NCBI GenBank assembly: GCA_011037195.1
Contig: JAAEAF010002492.1
Location: 1 to 64,000, forward strand
Length of the DNA: 64,000 bases
Direction of reading: 5' to 3'
Origin: Triatoma infestans
Lineage: Eukaryota; Arthropoda; Insecta; Hemiptera; Reduviidae
Shown here piece by piece: positions 21,353 to 32,502 of the stretch. The notes beneath the pieces are model-generated. The model saw only the letters and a list, made by a program, of their open reading frames with translations. It was not told where the DNA came from and did no database searches. Numbering within the stretch: the stretch's first letter is position 1; each line of letters begins with the position of its first letter. The translations under genes and the position numbers were made by a program.

Positions 21353-24077
21353 CCCTCAGCATTTTAGCTGGCCTTTAAATTGACGTACGGATTCAAAAAC
21401 CAAGCAAGCCATTCATTAATATTTAAAAATTTCCGAACTATTCTTGTTCCAGTAAGAACTACCGATTTCTGCATAATTGCAAACAATTTTTTTGATAGCC
21501 CAATAGCCTCCAGTCTGTCCAACAGATCGGTGAGGACAATCCCAGTGGTAGACATAATTAGTGGGTGCGTCTCCACTCGCTCCAATTTCCAAATGCGCTT
21601 CATTCCTCTTCGAGATCTGCATACTTTTGCAACTTTTCAGTTCTTGAATTTGCAGAAACAGGGTGCAATATCAATGAAAAATGCGCTGTTTTCTTTTTTA
21701 TTGTGTAACACAATATCTGGTCTGTTGCACTGAATCATCCTATCAGTTAGTACCGTCCTGTCATAATATAGTCTATACTCTTCAGACTCTATTACAGGGC
21801 TGAGCCTATATTTATAATAACGCATACGTTGTGCATTAAAACCGCACTTTATTGCAAGCTCTTGGTGCACTATCTCCGCTAACTAATTATGTCTATATAG
21901 ATAATCATTTTGCACCCACTCAGGATATGTTGGATTGTCCCTGACTTCAAGTGGCACCTGCGGAGCCCGATCAACTATCGTCTTCGGACCCGAAACTACT
22001 TAATGATATGCTTCAAGTAATTTCGAGTTTTAATTACTTGTTCTGATTGGCAAGCATTCCTCTGTTTCAGGGTAAAACTCTCCTCGAATAAGCCATTCGT
22101 TTGACGCATTCTTGTCAACGTTTGGTAGACTTAATTCTGGGGGTGTCTCCCATGCAGAGGCATGCCTTTCCATTCTTTGTTGCATAGTTAGTTGGGACTC
22201 ATTCCTTTGAGGGGATTGCTCCAGTAAATTGAGGGGGGTGAGGTTTTCATCTGCGCCACATACGACTGAATGTAGCACTGACGCCCCTTTACGCCACATA
22301 AAATATTGGCGCAGGCTGGCAATCTGCGCATTATGTACATTTTTTGTATATCCATCAACCCCCTTCGTCCTTCACTCCTAGGTAACATAGTCCTGTGTGT
22401 ATTTGAACGGCTATGATGTTTCCTTTCCTTTTCCATTTCGGTCCTAATAAGGCGCTGAAGGCGATCCAAGTCTGTATCAGACTACGATATTATACCAAAG
22501 GAATAAGTGAGCACAGGTATGGCATAGGTGTTAATAGCCTTGATAAGATTTTTGCTGCTTAATTCAGTTCGAAGCAGCACCCTAAGACGGCTCCTAAATT
22601 CACTGCGCAGCCTATCCTTAATGATGCCGTGCTTGTCCTCTGGGATTGCTCAAAACCAAGGTACTCTAACTCACCCATCGGATTAATGGTAGCGCCATTG
22701 TCCATGTCAAACCCTTGCAGCTCAAGTTTCCTTCTTTTGATAACCAGAGTTCTACACTTTTCTAACCCAAATTCCAAGTGAATATTCCTAGAGAACATTT
22801 GAACTAACTTAAGTGCTTCGTTCAGTTTGATGGGGCAAACAGTTTTAAATCATCCATATAAAACAGATGAGTTATGTTATAGCTAGTGTCTGCGCTCACT
22901 ATTTTATACCCCATAGAAGCTCTCCGTATAATATTAGATAAGACTATAATAGATTAGATTATACTGAACCCTAAAGGACTCAAAGAGTCCCCCTGGAAAA
23001 TTCCCCCTTTTATAACTACCCTTACGGGCACCTAGATACAAATATTTTTATGCTTCATAATAGTCTGCAAAAAGTGTACTATTTTATTGTTAATGTTGTA
23101 TATATCCAGGACCTCCAACAACCACGAGTGCGGGACCGAATCGGACGCTTTCTTGTAATCGATGTAACAAGTGGACACATTTCTGTTCTGTAAGTAAGCC
23201 TGTTCAAGAACCACAAACTGTATTATTAACTGCTCTTAACATACTTTAGTTCCTTGGCGGCATCCCATCTGCTCCTCTGCTAAAATGTTATTAAGCCTCA
23301 GATGGGAATTGACAGATCTTGCTACAGACGCTGTCATAATTTTATAAAATATCTGGAGACATATGACTGGCCGGTACATTGAAGGATCCTGCCTATCTAG
23401 ACCCCTAGAGAGCATATAATTCTTTCCTTCCATTAAGAAAGCTGGCATTTGCTGCGGATGCTCATAAAAGTGGTTAATATGTTCCACCAAAGGGGGTGAG
23501 TGTGTGTGAGTGAATGTTTTATACCAATAATTATGGAGGCAGTCACTCCCTGGGCATTTCCAGTTATGAGTATCTTTGATTACCTTTCCCAACTCCTCCA
23601 GCGTCACCTTAAACTCTGCCATCGGCTCAATATCTTTCCACGTCTCCTTTTTTGTGTCTATCCAACTGGCATCTCTTTTGTGTTCCTTAGGGTCAGAGAA
23701 TATCGCTGACCAAAAAGCTTCCATATCATAATCCTTTACAGGACTTACAGCGGTAACCTTAGACAGGCTTTTCGCAATTAAATTGCGATAAAATTGCCTT
23801 TCACCGCTCCCAAACTTGGCATTTTGTTCGATTTTAGATACCGCTGTAAACGGGCGCTATACAAAGTCAGCTTTTGTTTGATGGTATCTAATACATTGAT
23901 TAGCGCGATCATGTCTAGTGCAGCTTCCTCCGTCTGACAATAAACTCCACCTTTCTTTTTAGTTTATTACTAGGCTACCCTCTTAAAAACTCTAAAAGAC
24001 GTGCTATATCCACTCTTAAGCTTTCTATTCTTTTATTAAGCCTTTGTTGCCATCTTGAAAGAACTGGCATTTTAGGC
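21353..24077 (-). pseudogene. R4/Dong-like non-LTR retrotransposon, decayed
   Basis: One long coding region on the minus strand can be followed in pieces. The N-terminal part at 23,880-24,060 has a basic coiled segment (LSRWQQRLNKRIESLRVDIA). Reverse transcriptase pieces follow: a stretch before motif A with EEQMGCRQGTK, motif A CYIDYKKASDSVPHSW (usual F changed to S after the alanine), and the block after YADD with EFGLEKCRTLVI and MGELEYLGFEQ. At 21,637-21,870 lies the C-terminal restriction-like endonuclease: CNRPDIVLHNKK then FIDIA, the P-D...D...K pattern of R2/R4-group elements, preceded by YYKYRLSPVIE and YYDRTVLTDR. The last part (VETHPLIMSTTGIV) is typical of Dong. Several frameshifts inactivate it. 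Confidence 0.82.
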
Positions 24078-24098
24078 TTATTATTATTTTTTTTTTTA
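24078..24098. repeat. (TTA)n/poly(T) run 4
   Basis: TTATTATTA followed by a run of T; on the minus strand poly(A) then (TAA)n. It separates the 3' end of one R4/Dong-like element from the 5' part of the next. Confidence 0.75.
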
Positions 24099-26465
24099 TG
24101 GTGTCTCGTGGCCCTTAGGCAAGAGACACCTGGATCACTATGAGTGAACACATTGTTTTGTATTCTTGTATTAGCAATAAATAGGCCGACACGGCCATCA
24201 TCACCAGGGGTCCAGCGGCTGTGGTTCGTCCTTCCCCTGCAGCAAAATCTCCGTGATGATCCTACAGGAATGGAAGATTACAGCTTGCTGTATTAAAGTC
24301 AGCGTTATTCTATTGACCTCAAGTTTGTGTAGTCCACCCTAGATAGCGCGCAGTATCAACTGCAGAGATGACAATCGCCACAATGTCAACGGACTCAACG
24401 CCTCTCCAAAGAGAAGCAACCTCACGCGATCCCAATGAAGTGTGTGCCAGGAGCTCTCTAGCACCGATTCGGGATCATACTGATAGGCAGTGGGATGACT
24501 GAACGCATGCCTAACTTCAATGCAACTCCCGGTGCAGTATCTTAGCCATGCTACTGTGCCTCTTAAGGTGGTTCTCCGTCTGTGCCAACATTGGACAGGC
24601 AGAAAGAAGATGATGGATCGTAATCCAGGGTGCAGAGTGGCATAATACTTATTATCCAGGACAGTGACATCTCCTATAATATAGCGCATATAATACCTGG
24701 TAGCCACCACCTGATCGTGAATGGCAATTAGGGTCCCCTCAGTTTCTGGGTAAAGTTACCCACGGGTAAGCCACATCACTGACCTTCTTATGGCGTTACC
24801 ATCCAGCGCTGCGGTGTATTGTCCATGTAAGGTCTTTGCACGCCATGCTGCGGCCATGTCGGTGGTAGAGTCCAGAACGTATACCCCTTATCAGCCACCA
24901 TTACTGCACCGATCAATTCGAGTCCCGGTGGGTATAGAAATAAGCTCTCATTCGGGCAACCTGTGTATCATGAAGGCCCGCGATACTGACTATACCACAT
25001 CGAGTTTCTGACCCGGCAACTCGATTCTTTCGATGGCAGACCTGGGGTGGTGTTTATTTCGCGTGATAAGTGCTCTCTAATTGAACGCTGCAGCGCCCCC
25101 AATTCTGTGGCGGACCACTTTATCACCCCGAACGTATATGACAAAACCGGAACGCAGTACGCGTTGATAGCCCTGGTCGAATTGCCACTTCGGAGCCCTA
25201 TCTTAACTGGCAAGTGAAGACGCTTTTTGAACCTTTCAACCGCACGCTGCTTAACCACTTTGTGTTCTAGTCCTCTCGCTTGCTGTATCCCAAGGTATTT
25301 TTATATTTCTGTTTCTGTCGCTTCGAATTCCGTATGCTCATCGATCTGACTAGAAGTGAATGTTATTTTGTCGCGTAGGATCGTTGGAGTGCGACACTTA
25401 TCAAGTCCGAACATCATAGAGATGTCTGCGGAAAACTTTCTGACCAGATCCAGGAAGAGTTTGAGTCGGTCTTTGCGACCGGCGTACACCTTCAGATCAT
25501 CCATGTACAAGTGTGATAACTTATGTTCAGACGCAGCCGTGCCACTAACAAAATAGCCGTAGCCTGAGAAATCAAGGAACCGAGACAGTGGGTTAACCGC
25601 GAGGACAAACCAAGTGGGCTCAATGCGCCGCCCTGAAAGATACCCCTCCTCACCGGTATGGACCTAGACCGCACAGCTGTCGCTCCTTGCGGGGTAATCA
25701 AGCATGTGCGCCAGCTCCCCATGGCTGCACAGAGGAAGCTTACTATACTCGTGGGTACTCCGTATGTCTTCAGGTCGTCAGAAGGTATGTGGCACCGAGT
25801 CATAGGCTTTGCGATAGTCAATATATGCCATGCACAGATTACGTTCCATTCTCTTAGCTTGTTCCATAACTACAGAGCCAACCGTCAGAAGTTCTTTACA
25901 CTCGTAAGTGCGTCTCGCACAGCCTTTTTGCGCTTCCGATATGATGTTCTGGCTATCAACATGATCACAGATGCTGTCAGGTAGGAGTGGTGAGTACCTT
26001 GTAAATGGTGCACAGACATTGATAGGTCTATAATGACCTGGGTCCCGGGTGCTGTCCCCCTTATGTTTCAGGTAGGTCAGGCCACTAGTCTTGAACAGCG
26101 GCATGGACGCCTGCCTGCGAACAATATTACTCAACCAAGCGGCTAAACTGTCGTACGTGGTTGGGAATTTCTTCCATCAGAAATAGTTGACACCATCAGC
26201 ACCAGGGGGCCTTCCAATTCGCGCATCGGCTAAGCCATTCCTGATTTCGTCTACCTCAAAATCCTCAAACGCCACAGCTGGACGAGAATCACGGTCCTCT
26301 GCCAGATACCGAAGCCACAGGGCCTGTCGCTTATAATCCGCAGCCTCCGACCATAATCCGCCTAAGTACTGACTCAATTCTGTGCGGAGGTAATGGAATA
26401 ACCGCCTGGATCACTCCCCCCTTGCAGCCCCCAGTAAAAAGCCGCCTCATTCCGCTCAAATCTGA
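24099..26465 (-). pseudogene. Second R4/Dong-like non-LTR retrotransposon, 5'-truncated
   Basis: Minus strand, tandem with and upstream of the previous element. It begins near 26,460 (ERNEAAFYWGLQGG), then GRPPGADGVNYF (26,177-26,230), the palm region AYIDYRKAYDSVPHTF (motif A aspartate intact) near 25,800, RRGIFQGGALSPL near 25,640, and YMDDLKVYAGRKDRLKLFLD at about 25,500 in place of the F/YADD motif. The zinc segment TIHHLLSACPML lies near 24,580. A 3' region of about 250 bases ends in the poly(A)/(TAA)n run at 24,098. Multiple frameshifts. It differs clearly from the neighbouring R4/Dong-like copy, so it is a separate family. Confidence 0.8.
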
Positions 26466-26855
26466 GATTATCACAGATGCGGATATGGATATGCGGATAT
26501 TCTATCTCTTATAAAATTAATAATTCGTTTTAACCGATTTTCTTCAAACACGAAATTTTGGCAACACATTAAACTCTTGTTAATATTAACAGCGATAGAA
26601 TGTATAATATATTGTAATGGCATTTTTGAGGGTAGTCTAACGTCCCGCTACCAAGAACACACCTAAACTAGTTTTCCTGGAGCAATATTACCAATAGAAC
26701 ATAGTTGTTTATAAGATTAATATAAACTTTTATAATTTTTAAAAAACTTTATAACTTTTTCATTGACTTAAGGAACAACTCTTCTAATAAAGCCTGGTTA
26801 AAAAAAAGAAGATTCTATTTACAAATGTTCTGGTTTTATTTAGTTCACTGTTTCG
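26466..26855. other. Short AT-rich stretch
   Basis: No gene or repeat recognised. Confidence 0.4.
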
Positions 26856-26995
26856 GAGATATTTTCCGTGATAGCCTGCTTCTTTTTATAGTCATCGACA
26901 GGTTTCGGGCGTTCGCCCATCTTCAGGATGCGTTTGTCAAACTGTGGTAACACAGACTTGCACAGAGCTAATTCAGTTTACACACTGACTGGTCT
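26856..26995. repeat. Dispersed repeat, Penelope-LTR-like, copy 2
   Basis: Same family and orientation as 14,466-14,600, better preserved: GTCATCGACAGGTTTCGGGC, GTTCGCCCATCTTCAGGATG and ACACAGACTTGCACAGAGCT. No associated reverse transcriptase was found within several kilobases. Confidence 0.55.
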
Positions 26996-27727
26996 TTTAA
27001 ACGTATTTGTTAAATGCCTTAATTAGGTCAAGAGGAGTAGGGTGATGGTACCTGAGTTCATTGCTTGTTTTTAGTTAATTACATGTTTTTATTTAATAAT
27101 AATCAATATATTATGTTTTATATCTTATATTGTAGAAACGCTAAGAGGTTTCAAATTTGAAATGAATCCGGTCGCAAAAATAAGTATATTAAAAGTGTGG
27201 CGGCAAATTTTTTTTCAACCTCTAACCGATTAAGGAAGTCACTATTCATTCAAAGTCATAGTCCCAAATTTTGGTACTTTCCAATCGTTACTTACTGTCT
27301 TGACATCGTTTAAGTGCTTTTTGTCGGTCGTCAGCGACTTTCGTGCATTGCGCGTTGCATGTGAACATTTTTGATCAAAATATATACCCTTAACATACAA
27401 AGACGGACTCTGTCTTGGAGCTTCCAACCAGTCCTGAAACTTCTGACTAACTGTAACGGCTATTCGTATCTTTAAATGTCTCAAAAAGGATAATAATGAG
27501 GCTGTTGTGGATTCCTTTTGCTTCCCTTAGGCCCGAATATTGAAGCATCCAAATGAAAGAGAACTGATTTATGTTTCCCACGCTTTTCTAGATACCCAAA
27601 AAGACTATGTCCCACAGCCTAGGCCAGGCTGTATACGATGTTGTAATAGCTCTAAAAGCTCCATCAGAACATTATTCCATCAGTATTATTTAAGAAGGAG
27701 CTTATTTATTTATTTTGATGAAGGCGT
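26996..27727. other. Stretch with two unrecognised short frames
   Basis: An 80-codon minus-strand frame at 27,242-27,484 and a 66-codon plus-strand frame at 27,540-27,740 resemble nothing I know. Their sequence is less AT-rich than the surroundings, so they may be old transposon coding sequence. Confidence 0.3.
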
Positions 27728-27905
27728 GTGTGGTCATTAGCCCCGGAATTTTCTCAGTGCACCGCCAGCCTCTGGTTAGTTTCTCCATTTACAGGCATCA
27801 ACGCCCATCACCGGATAATGAGCTGTAAAGATTCATGGAAAAGAAAATCTAAGGACTCGAACCTAGGGTCTCCACTAGTCCAGCGCGCTACCACTGAACT
27901 AATCC
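27728..27905 (-). mobile_element. tRNA-derived SINE, family 1, copy 5 (inverted)
   Basis: On the minus strand it reads GGGATTAGTTCAGTGGTAGC, then CTAGGTTCGAGTCCTTAGAT, TTACAGCTCATTATCCGGTG, ATGGGCG and GTGCACTGAGAAAATTCC. All blocks are in the same order as the copies at 0.8 and 18 kb. Confidence 0.8.
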
Positions 27906-29059
27906 CAAAGAAGGAAATTAATATTTTAAATTATGTAATTTATTAATGGATGAGTTTACATAAGATCGATCATACGAGAGATTTTGGCGTAATCCTGAGT
28001 TGAACATGATTATTTTTTTGCCAGAAGTCATCGTTAGTATAATTTTAAATATTGATGTAGCTCTATGTTTGTGCAAATCACTTATAAAGATACGTCTTGG
28101 AGTTCGCTGTCCTGCATGGAAGCCCTGTTCAGATTTCACAGAAGATAAAAGGATTCCGAGGAGGTTCCAGCGATTGGAATACCTTATATGTGCTGTATTT
28201 ACTGCCTGTTGTTAACAAAACCCTCTTAATAATATGTACGCCCTTTCACTTTAGTATTTAATTGTTGATAAAAAAATGGCTGTCGTAGCATCTAGATTGT
28301 TTCTTGATTTGCAAAATATTTGGCAAAAATTAAAACTTAGGTCGCAAAATCACTAGCCACTCATATTTGATCCACTCTTTTGTATTGTTATACCGCATTT
28401 TTTTTTGCTAAATGTTAATTATATTTACGCCTTTATAAAACATGTTCACAATCAACTAATGAAATAAGAATAAATGAAAGTGCCAGGTATCGTGCCTATA
28501 TCAATGAAAAAATAATTTCACCTCATTCTCCTTTTTTCTAAATAATGAAACTAAGCGAAGACAGAAACTTGTTAGTCACTACGATTTGAATTAAATTGTG
28601 TAGCAATATTCCATTTTATAATAAATTAATATATATTTCAATATTTAAAAGAATTTGTAAAAGTGATTGAAATTTCTTTTCTTTATTTCAAGGCAACAAC
28701 AGAACCAAAAATATAAACATCACTTGTTGCTGTGAAATCTCTTAAAAAAGAAAAGTCTGTAATTCATTAAGTACTTTTGGAATTTAATATATATGTATAT
28801 ATATACTTATATATATAATGAACATGTTAGATTTATATTATAAAATGAATCTAATAGGTACTTAATTTCTGTTCATCACGAACTACTTTTTATTCAAATT
28901 GTTCATTCTTTCTATACAAGAAAGGTTTTATATTAGTTATGTCTAAAAGCAGATCTCTTAAAGTATATTTATTGTATATATATTTTTAAAAGTAACTAAT
29001 TATTACCAAAATTCTTTATAAAATATAACACTTTATTTTAGGATTTAAATTTTGATTAT
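27906..29059. other. AT-rich stretch without a recognised gene
   Basis: No coding similarity. The segment 28,780-28,830 contains alternating TA runs. Confidence 0.45.
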
Positions 29060-29525
29060 TCAGTTATTACCTAGCAGATCCCCAAATCTCCTTGTTCTTC
29101 TGGTAGTCACCGTATATTTTGTTTTCTCGGTGTTGATCTGCAGATTATAAGTAGCTGCACCCTCTTCCAATTCCATAAGAGCGCTTTTTGTTGCGGCTGC
29201 TGATCTTGATATAAGCGCCACATCATCCACATAGGTTAGGTGCTGCACTATTCGGTTATACTTTTCTCATGACCATTTCTAGGACCAGATTAAAAAGAAC
29301 CGGAGATAACGGATCACCTTGTCTAAGTCCTACATTAACACAAAATTCCTGCGAGGTTTCACCTTGGACAGCTACCTTGGCCACTGTATGGACTAGCGTC
29401 ATCTTCACCAGGCTGGTCACCTTTGCCGGAATATTCAAACTTTTCATAGCATCAATGAGCCCAAAGCATGAAATAGAGTTGTAGGCCATCTTAAAAATCA
29501 ACATACAGTTTGTGGAGGTCAAGAT
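29060..29525 (-). pseudogene. Non-LTR reverse transcriptase fragment, clade uncertain
   Basis: Two minus-strand frames cover the palm of a reverse transcriptase: degenerate motif A (FKMAYNSIS), then FCVNVGLRQGDPLSPVLFNL, and LTYVDDVALISRSA (Y-V-D-D active site), followed by LQINTEKTKYTVTTR. The G-L-R-Q-G-D-P-L-S-P form is common in RTE-like and related families. Motif A has lost its catalytic aspartate. The sequence belongs to a different family from the endonuclease fragment that follows at 29,607. Confidence 0.75.
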
Positions 29526-29606
29526 TATTTTCGTAGAATTTTTCCAATACGATTCTCATACTAAAAATATGGTCTATTGTAGACCATAACTGACAGATCT
29601 ATTGTA

Positions 29607-30719
29607 GATCAGGGCTAACAAATGTACATTCACCTTCCAGATCATTCTTTATTCGGCCATTGAGAATTACCAAGCAAAAGTCATCTAATAAATCTAACAA
29701 TTTACGGCCGTTTTTATTAATCACACTATCTTTTGACACTCTACTAAAATTAATTTTTTAATGCGGACCCAAACATTTTTTCGTCAATTTTTGCAGCTCC
29801 CCAGTCCTACTATTAAAATCCCCCATTAAACAAAATTTAAGGTCGCTGTTTTCATATACTAGTTCAGATAATATTTTGACATTATAATCCCATTCACTAG
29901 AACTTATATTAATTGACATAATATGCATACAATCATTGTAAAGTTGAACTTTTATTACATCAGAATATGATACTTGCATAAATTTTACGACCACATTGAA
30001 TTTATTACTTTTAATCCCGTAGACTCTACCTCCTGAGCCCTGCCAAGTGTGGTAGTTCTGGTAGCTGGAATCCATTTCAAAGAAAATTCTGGAAAAAAAT
30101 TGTTGAAAATGTCAATATCTTTTTCCTCTACAAACGTTTCGAATAGCATGAAAATATCAAATATTTTTACATAAGATACAAAATTTCCATCGAATAAAAC
30201 CTTTCAGTCCGTGTACATTATATGCTATCGCATCCACCTCTTCAGAATGACATAATTGCTACGTTTTCTTTGATGATAATAGTGTGTTCTTCATGCACCC
30301 CAGATCTTCCTCAACTAAATCAAGAGACGAAGAGCGAGGCGTATATGAGAATCGTTCTAGGATCTGCTTTATTTTCACTACTTCTTCAACCTTATTTTTC
30401 TTATTCTGTGAGTCGCTGTCTTTCTCTATGAGATTTTGAAGCTGCCCTATAGGAGGAGAATTAGATAACAGACGTTTTTTACTTGCATTATGAGCACCTT
30501 CTTTGATGACCAGTTTATCATAAACTAACCATTGCTATCTTTCCTTCCTTTCTCGCCTCTAAAAGTTGAGGCCATAGAGTCTTTCTCTTCTCTCTCACAT
30601 CCTTCGGAAAGTCATTTGAAATGAATATCTTCGAGCCCTTTGTTTGAAAACACTCTGCATTACAAGCAGCTTAATTCTAAATGATGTAAATCTTACAAGA
30701 ATAGGTTTGTTATTATTAT
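29607..30719 (-). mobile_element. LINE fragment (ORF1 end plus endonuclease), inverted partner of 36,181-37,292
   Basis: Minus-strand copy of the segment at 36,181-37,292, about 1.11 kb and visibly well over 90% identical. It contains the end of ORF1 (KPILVRFTSFRIKLLVMQSV, with an early stop) and part of the endonuclease (ENSDLKFCLMGDFNSRTGEL, near 29,830). Both copies start at the same ORF1 position, at an ATAATAATAA stretch. No reverse transcriptase of this family is attached here; the identity ends at 29,607. Confidence 0.85.
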
Positions 30720-31435
30720 ATACTTACCGGTTTTCCAATAATCAGGTAAATCATCAGTCACTCCGTATTAGATCTGGGGCCTACTCTCGCCAACGATTCT
30801 GGCGACGATCTCGGTCTGACTTTCCGTCAGACGGTCGCTTGGTTGCGCCTCGAGAGCAATCGTCATGCGGTGAGAACTGAGAGCATCCCTGTGGAGCACG
30901 ATAGTGCCTCTTCAGGGCCTCTTACTCTTTTCCTCTCTCTCACTGCCTTTTCCGGATCGGTGCTCGGTGTGCTCACCACCGACCGATCCCGCTTGGTAGT
31001 TTGCAAAGGGACGGGGAGTGAGACCACTTGTACTACCTCCCCTAGACCAAGCCGGCTCTATCTGAGATATTAAAGTCCCAGCCACGCCAGCACTCTCCGG
31101 CTGCTTGGAAGAGCCCCTTCCCCCTCTGCACCTCTTCCAATACAATTTGGGATCAACTCCCTCCCCCCAGCAGCTGCCCAGCGCCTCGCTTCCTGTCTAC
31201 GCTGAACCCCACTGGACCTTTTGGGAGTGATCCCTAAACTTTAGAGACACTTCGCCGAGAGAGTGCGCCACTGAGGAGCCTGGACATCCAATACCCACAG
31301 CAACCGCCCTTCCCTAATTCCCTTCAAACGGGACGGAGTGATTACCCCTCGTAGTTTCTGTCGTAGCAAGCGTTCCTTCTTAGACGTTAGGGGATCACCT
31401 CCTGCAAACGATAGAGAACTGAGCGAGCCTTTTTC
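30720..31435. other. GC-rich block of unknown origin
   Basis: About 650 bases markedly richer in G and C than the rest, with a perfect 7-bp hairpin GTCTGAC/GTCAGAC at 30,816-30,834 and a nearby CGCCA..TGGCG pair. Open frames run on both strands but match nothing. It leads straight into the direct repeats and minisatellite at 31,436, and the set may be one composite non-autonomous element. Confidence 0.4.
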
Positions 31436-31495
31436 CTCGCTCCCCTTTCCTAGTATCTTATTTTCTTTATTCTTACCTATGTCATATTCCACAAG
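31436..31495. repeat. Direct repeat flanking the minisatellite, left copy
   Basis: CCTCGCTCCCCTTTCCTAGT through TCTTTATTCTTACCTATGTC recurs at 31,876-31,933 with a few changes. The two copies frame the 73-bp tandem array. Confidence 0.75.
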
Positions 31496-31511
31496 CAAAA
31501 CTTTGATACAT

Positions 31512-31874
31512 ACCAGAAATGCACATTTGAGCAACCGATGACCCACATACCATTTTATTTGTATACAAGCAATCATTTTCACATACCTGTAATGCATATT
31601 TCGGCCACCGATGACCAAGTAGCATTTTGCCTATTAACAAGCAAAAATTTACAACCTGTAATGCATATTTGGGCCACCGATGACCCACGTAGCATTTTAC
31701 CTAGCAAACAAGCAAAAATTTACACACACCTGAAATGCTTATTTGGCCTAACGATGACCATGGTTGTATTTAACATATTAACAAACACAAATTTACACAT
31801 ACCTGTATAGCATATTTGGGCCACCGATGACCCACGTAGCATTTTGCATATTACCAAACAAAAATTTACCCATA
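31512..31874. repeat. 73-bp minisatellite, five units
   Basis: Units start at about 31,512, 31,585, 31,654, 31,728 and 31,801. Each carries ACCTGTAATGCATATTTGGG, GCCACCGATGACCCACGTAG and CATTTTGC followed by ACAAGCAAAAATTTAC. Spacing varies from 69 to 74 bases and units differ by point changes, so the array is not very recent. Confidence 0.85.
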
Positions 31875-31875
31875 C

Positions 31876-31933
31876 CTCGCTCCCATTTTCTAGTTTTTTA
31901 TTTTCTTTATTCTTACCCATGTCAAATCGGACG
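31876..31933. repeat. Direct repeat flanking the minisatellite, right copy
   Basis: CCTCGCTCCCATTTTCTAGT through TTTATTCTTACCCATGTCAA; partner of 31,436-31,495. Confidence 0.75.
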
Positions 31934-31951
31934 AGCAATGGAGGAACTAAA

Positions 31952-32502
31952 GGTCAACTGTGGCATTGCCCCATACCACAGGAAGGCTGCATTACAATGG
32001 GGTGTCGCCCGGTGCCCCAAGGTAACCGCTACCGCATATATGTTTATAGTCCCTGTACGCATCCAGCCTCTACGCGCATCCCTTCTCGGCTTGGGTGGGG
32101 ATACCTATAAATGGACAAGGGAGGATACTAAGGGTGGGAAGAGTGAGAAAGTGGGGTTGACTTGGTGGGGTTTGTGGACCACAAGGGGGATAGGGCAGAG
32201 TGCCTAGTGCTTCTCTGTCTGCCATTAATTCCCTTGGGCACCTCCCTTAGGAGGTGGCGAAGGGGATATGACGCCCCGGAGCAAGCCCTCTCCGGTCTCC
32301 CACTTTCTCCCTTTTCCTATCCTTAGTATCCCTCCCTTGCCCATTTATAGGTATCCCCACCCAAGCCGAGAAGTGGTGCGCGTCGAGGCTGGATGCGTAC
32401 AGATTGTATAAATATATGTGCGATAGCGGTCACCTTGGGGCACCGGGTGACACCCCATCGTAATGCAGCCTTCCCGTGATAAGGGGCACTCGTCCACGGG
32501 AC
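31952..32502. repeat. Long imperfect palindrome, about 200-bp arms
   Basis: The arm at about 31,952-32,156 matches the reverse complement of about 32,295-32,502, with mostly point differences; the spacer is about 138 bp. Shared blocks include GAAGGCTGCATTAC, CGGTGCCCCAAGGT, CGCATCCAGCCTC and TTCTCGGCTTGGGTGGGGAT. Both arms carry a convergent open frame that ends with the same residues SRLGWGYL and a TAA. Differences between the two frames are mostly amino-acid-changing, so constraint on the peptide is not evident. The spacer has a perfect small hairpin CACCTCC-CTTA-GGAGGTG near 32,240. Confidence 0.8.

Noticed and set aside
30222..30431. A 69-codon frame repeated almost unchanged at 36,469-36,678
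   Set aside because: Repetition reflects the inverted LINE duplication; both frames are antisense to ORF1 sequence, not a conserved small protein.
31512..31874. CRISPR-like array
   Set aside because: Units are about 73-bp tandem repeats with no unique spacers between constant repeats, in eukaryotic DNA; this is a minisatellite.
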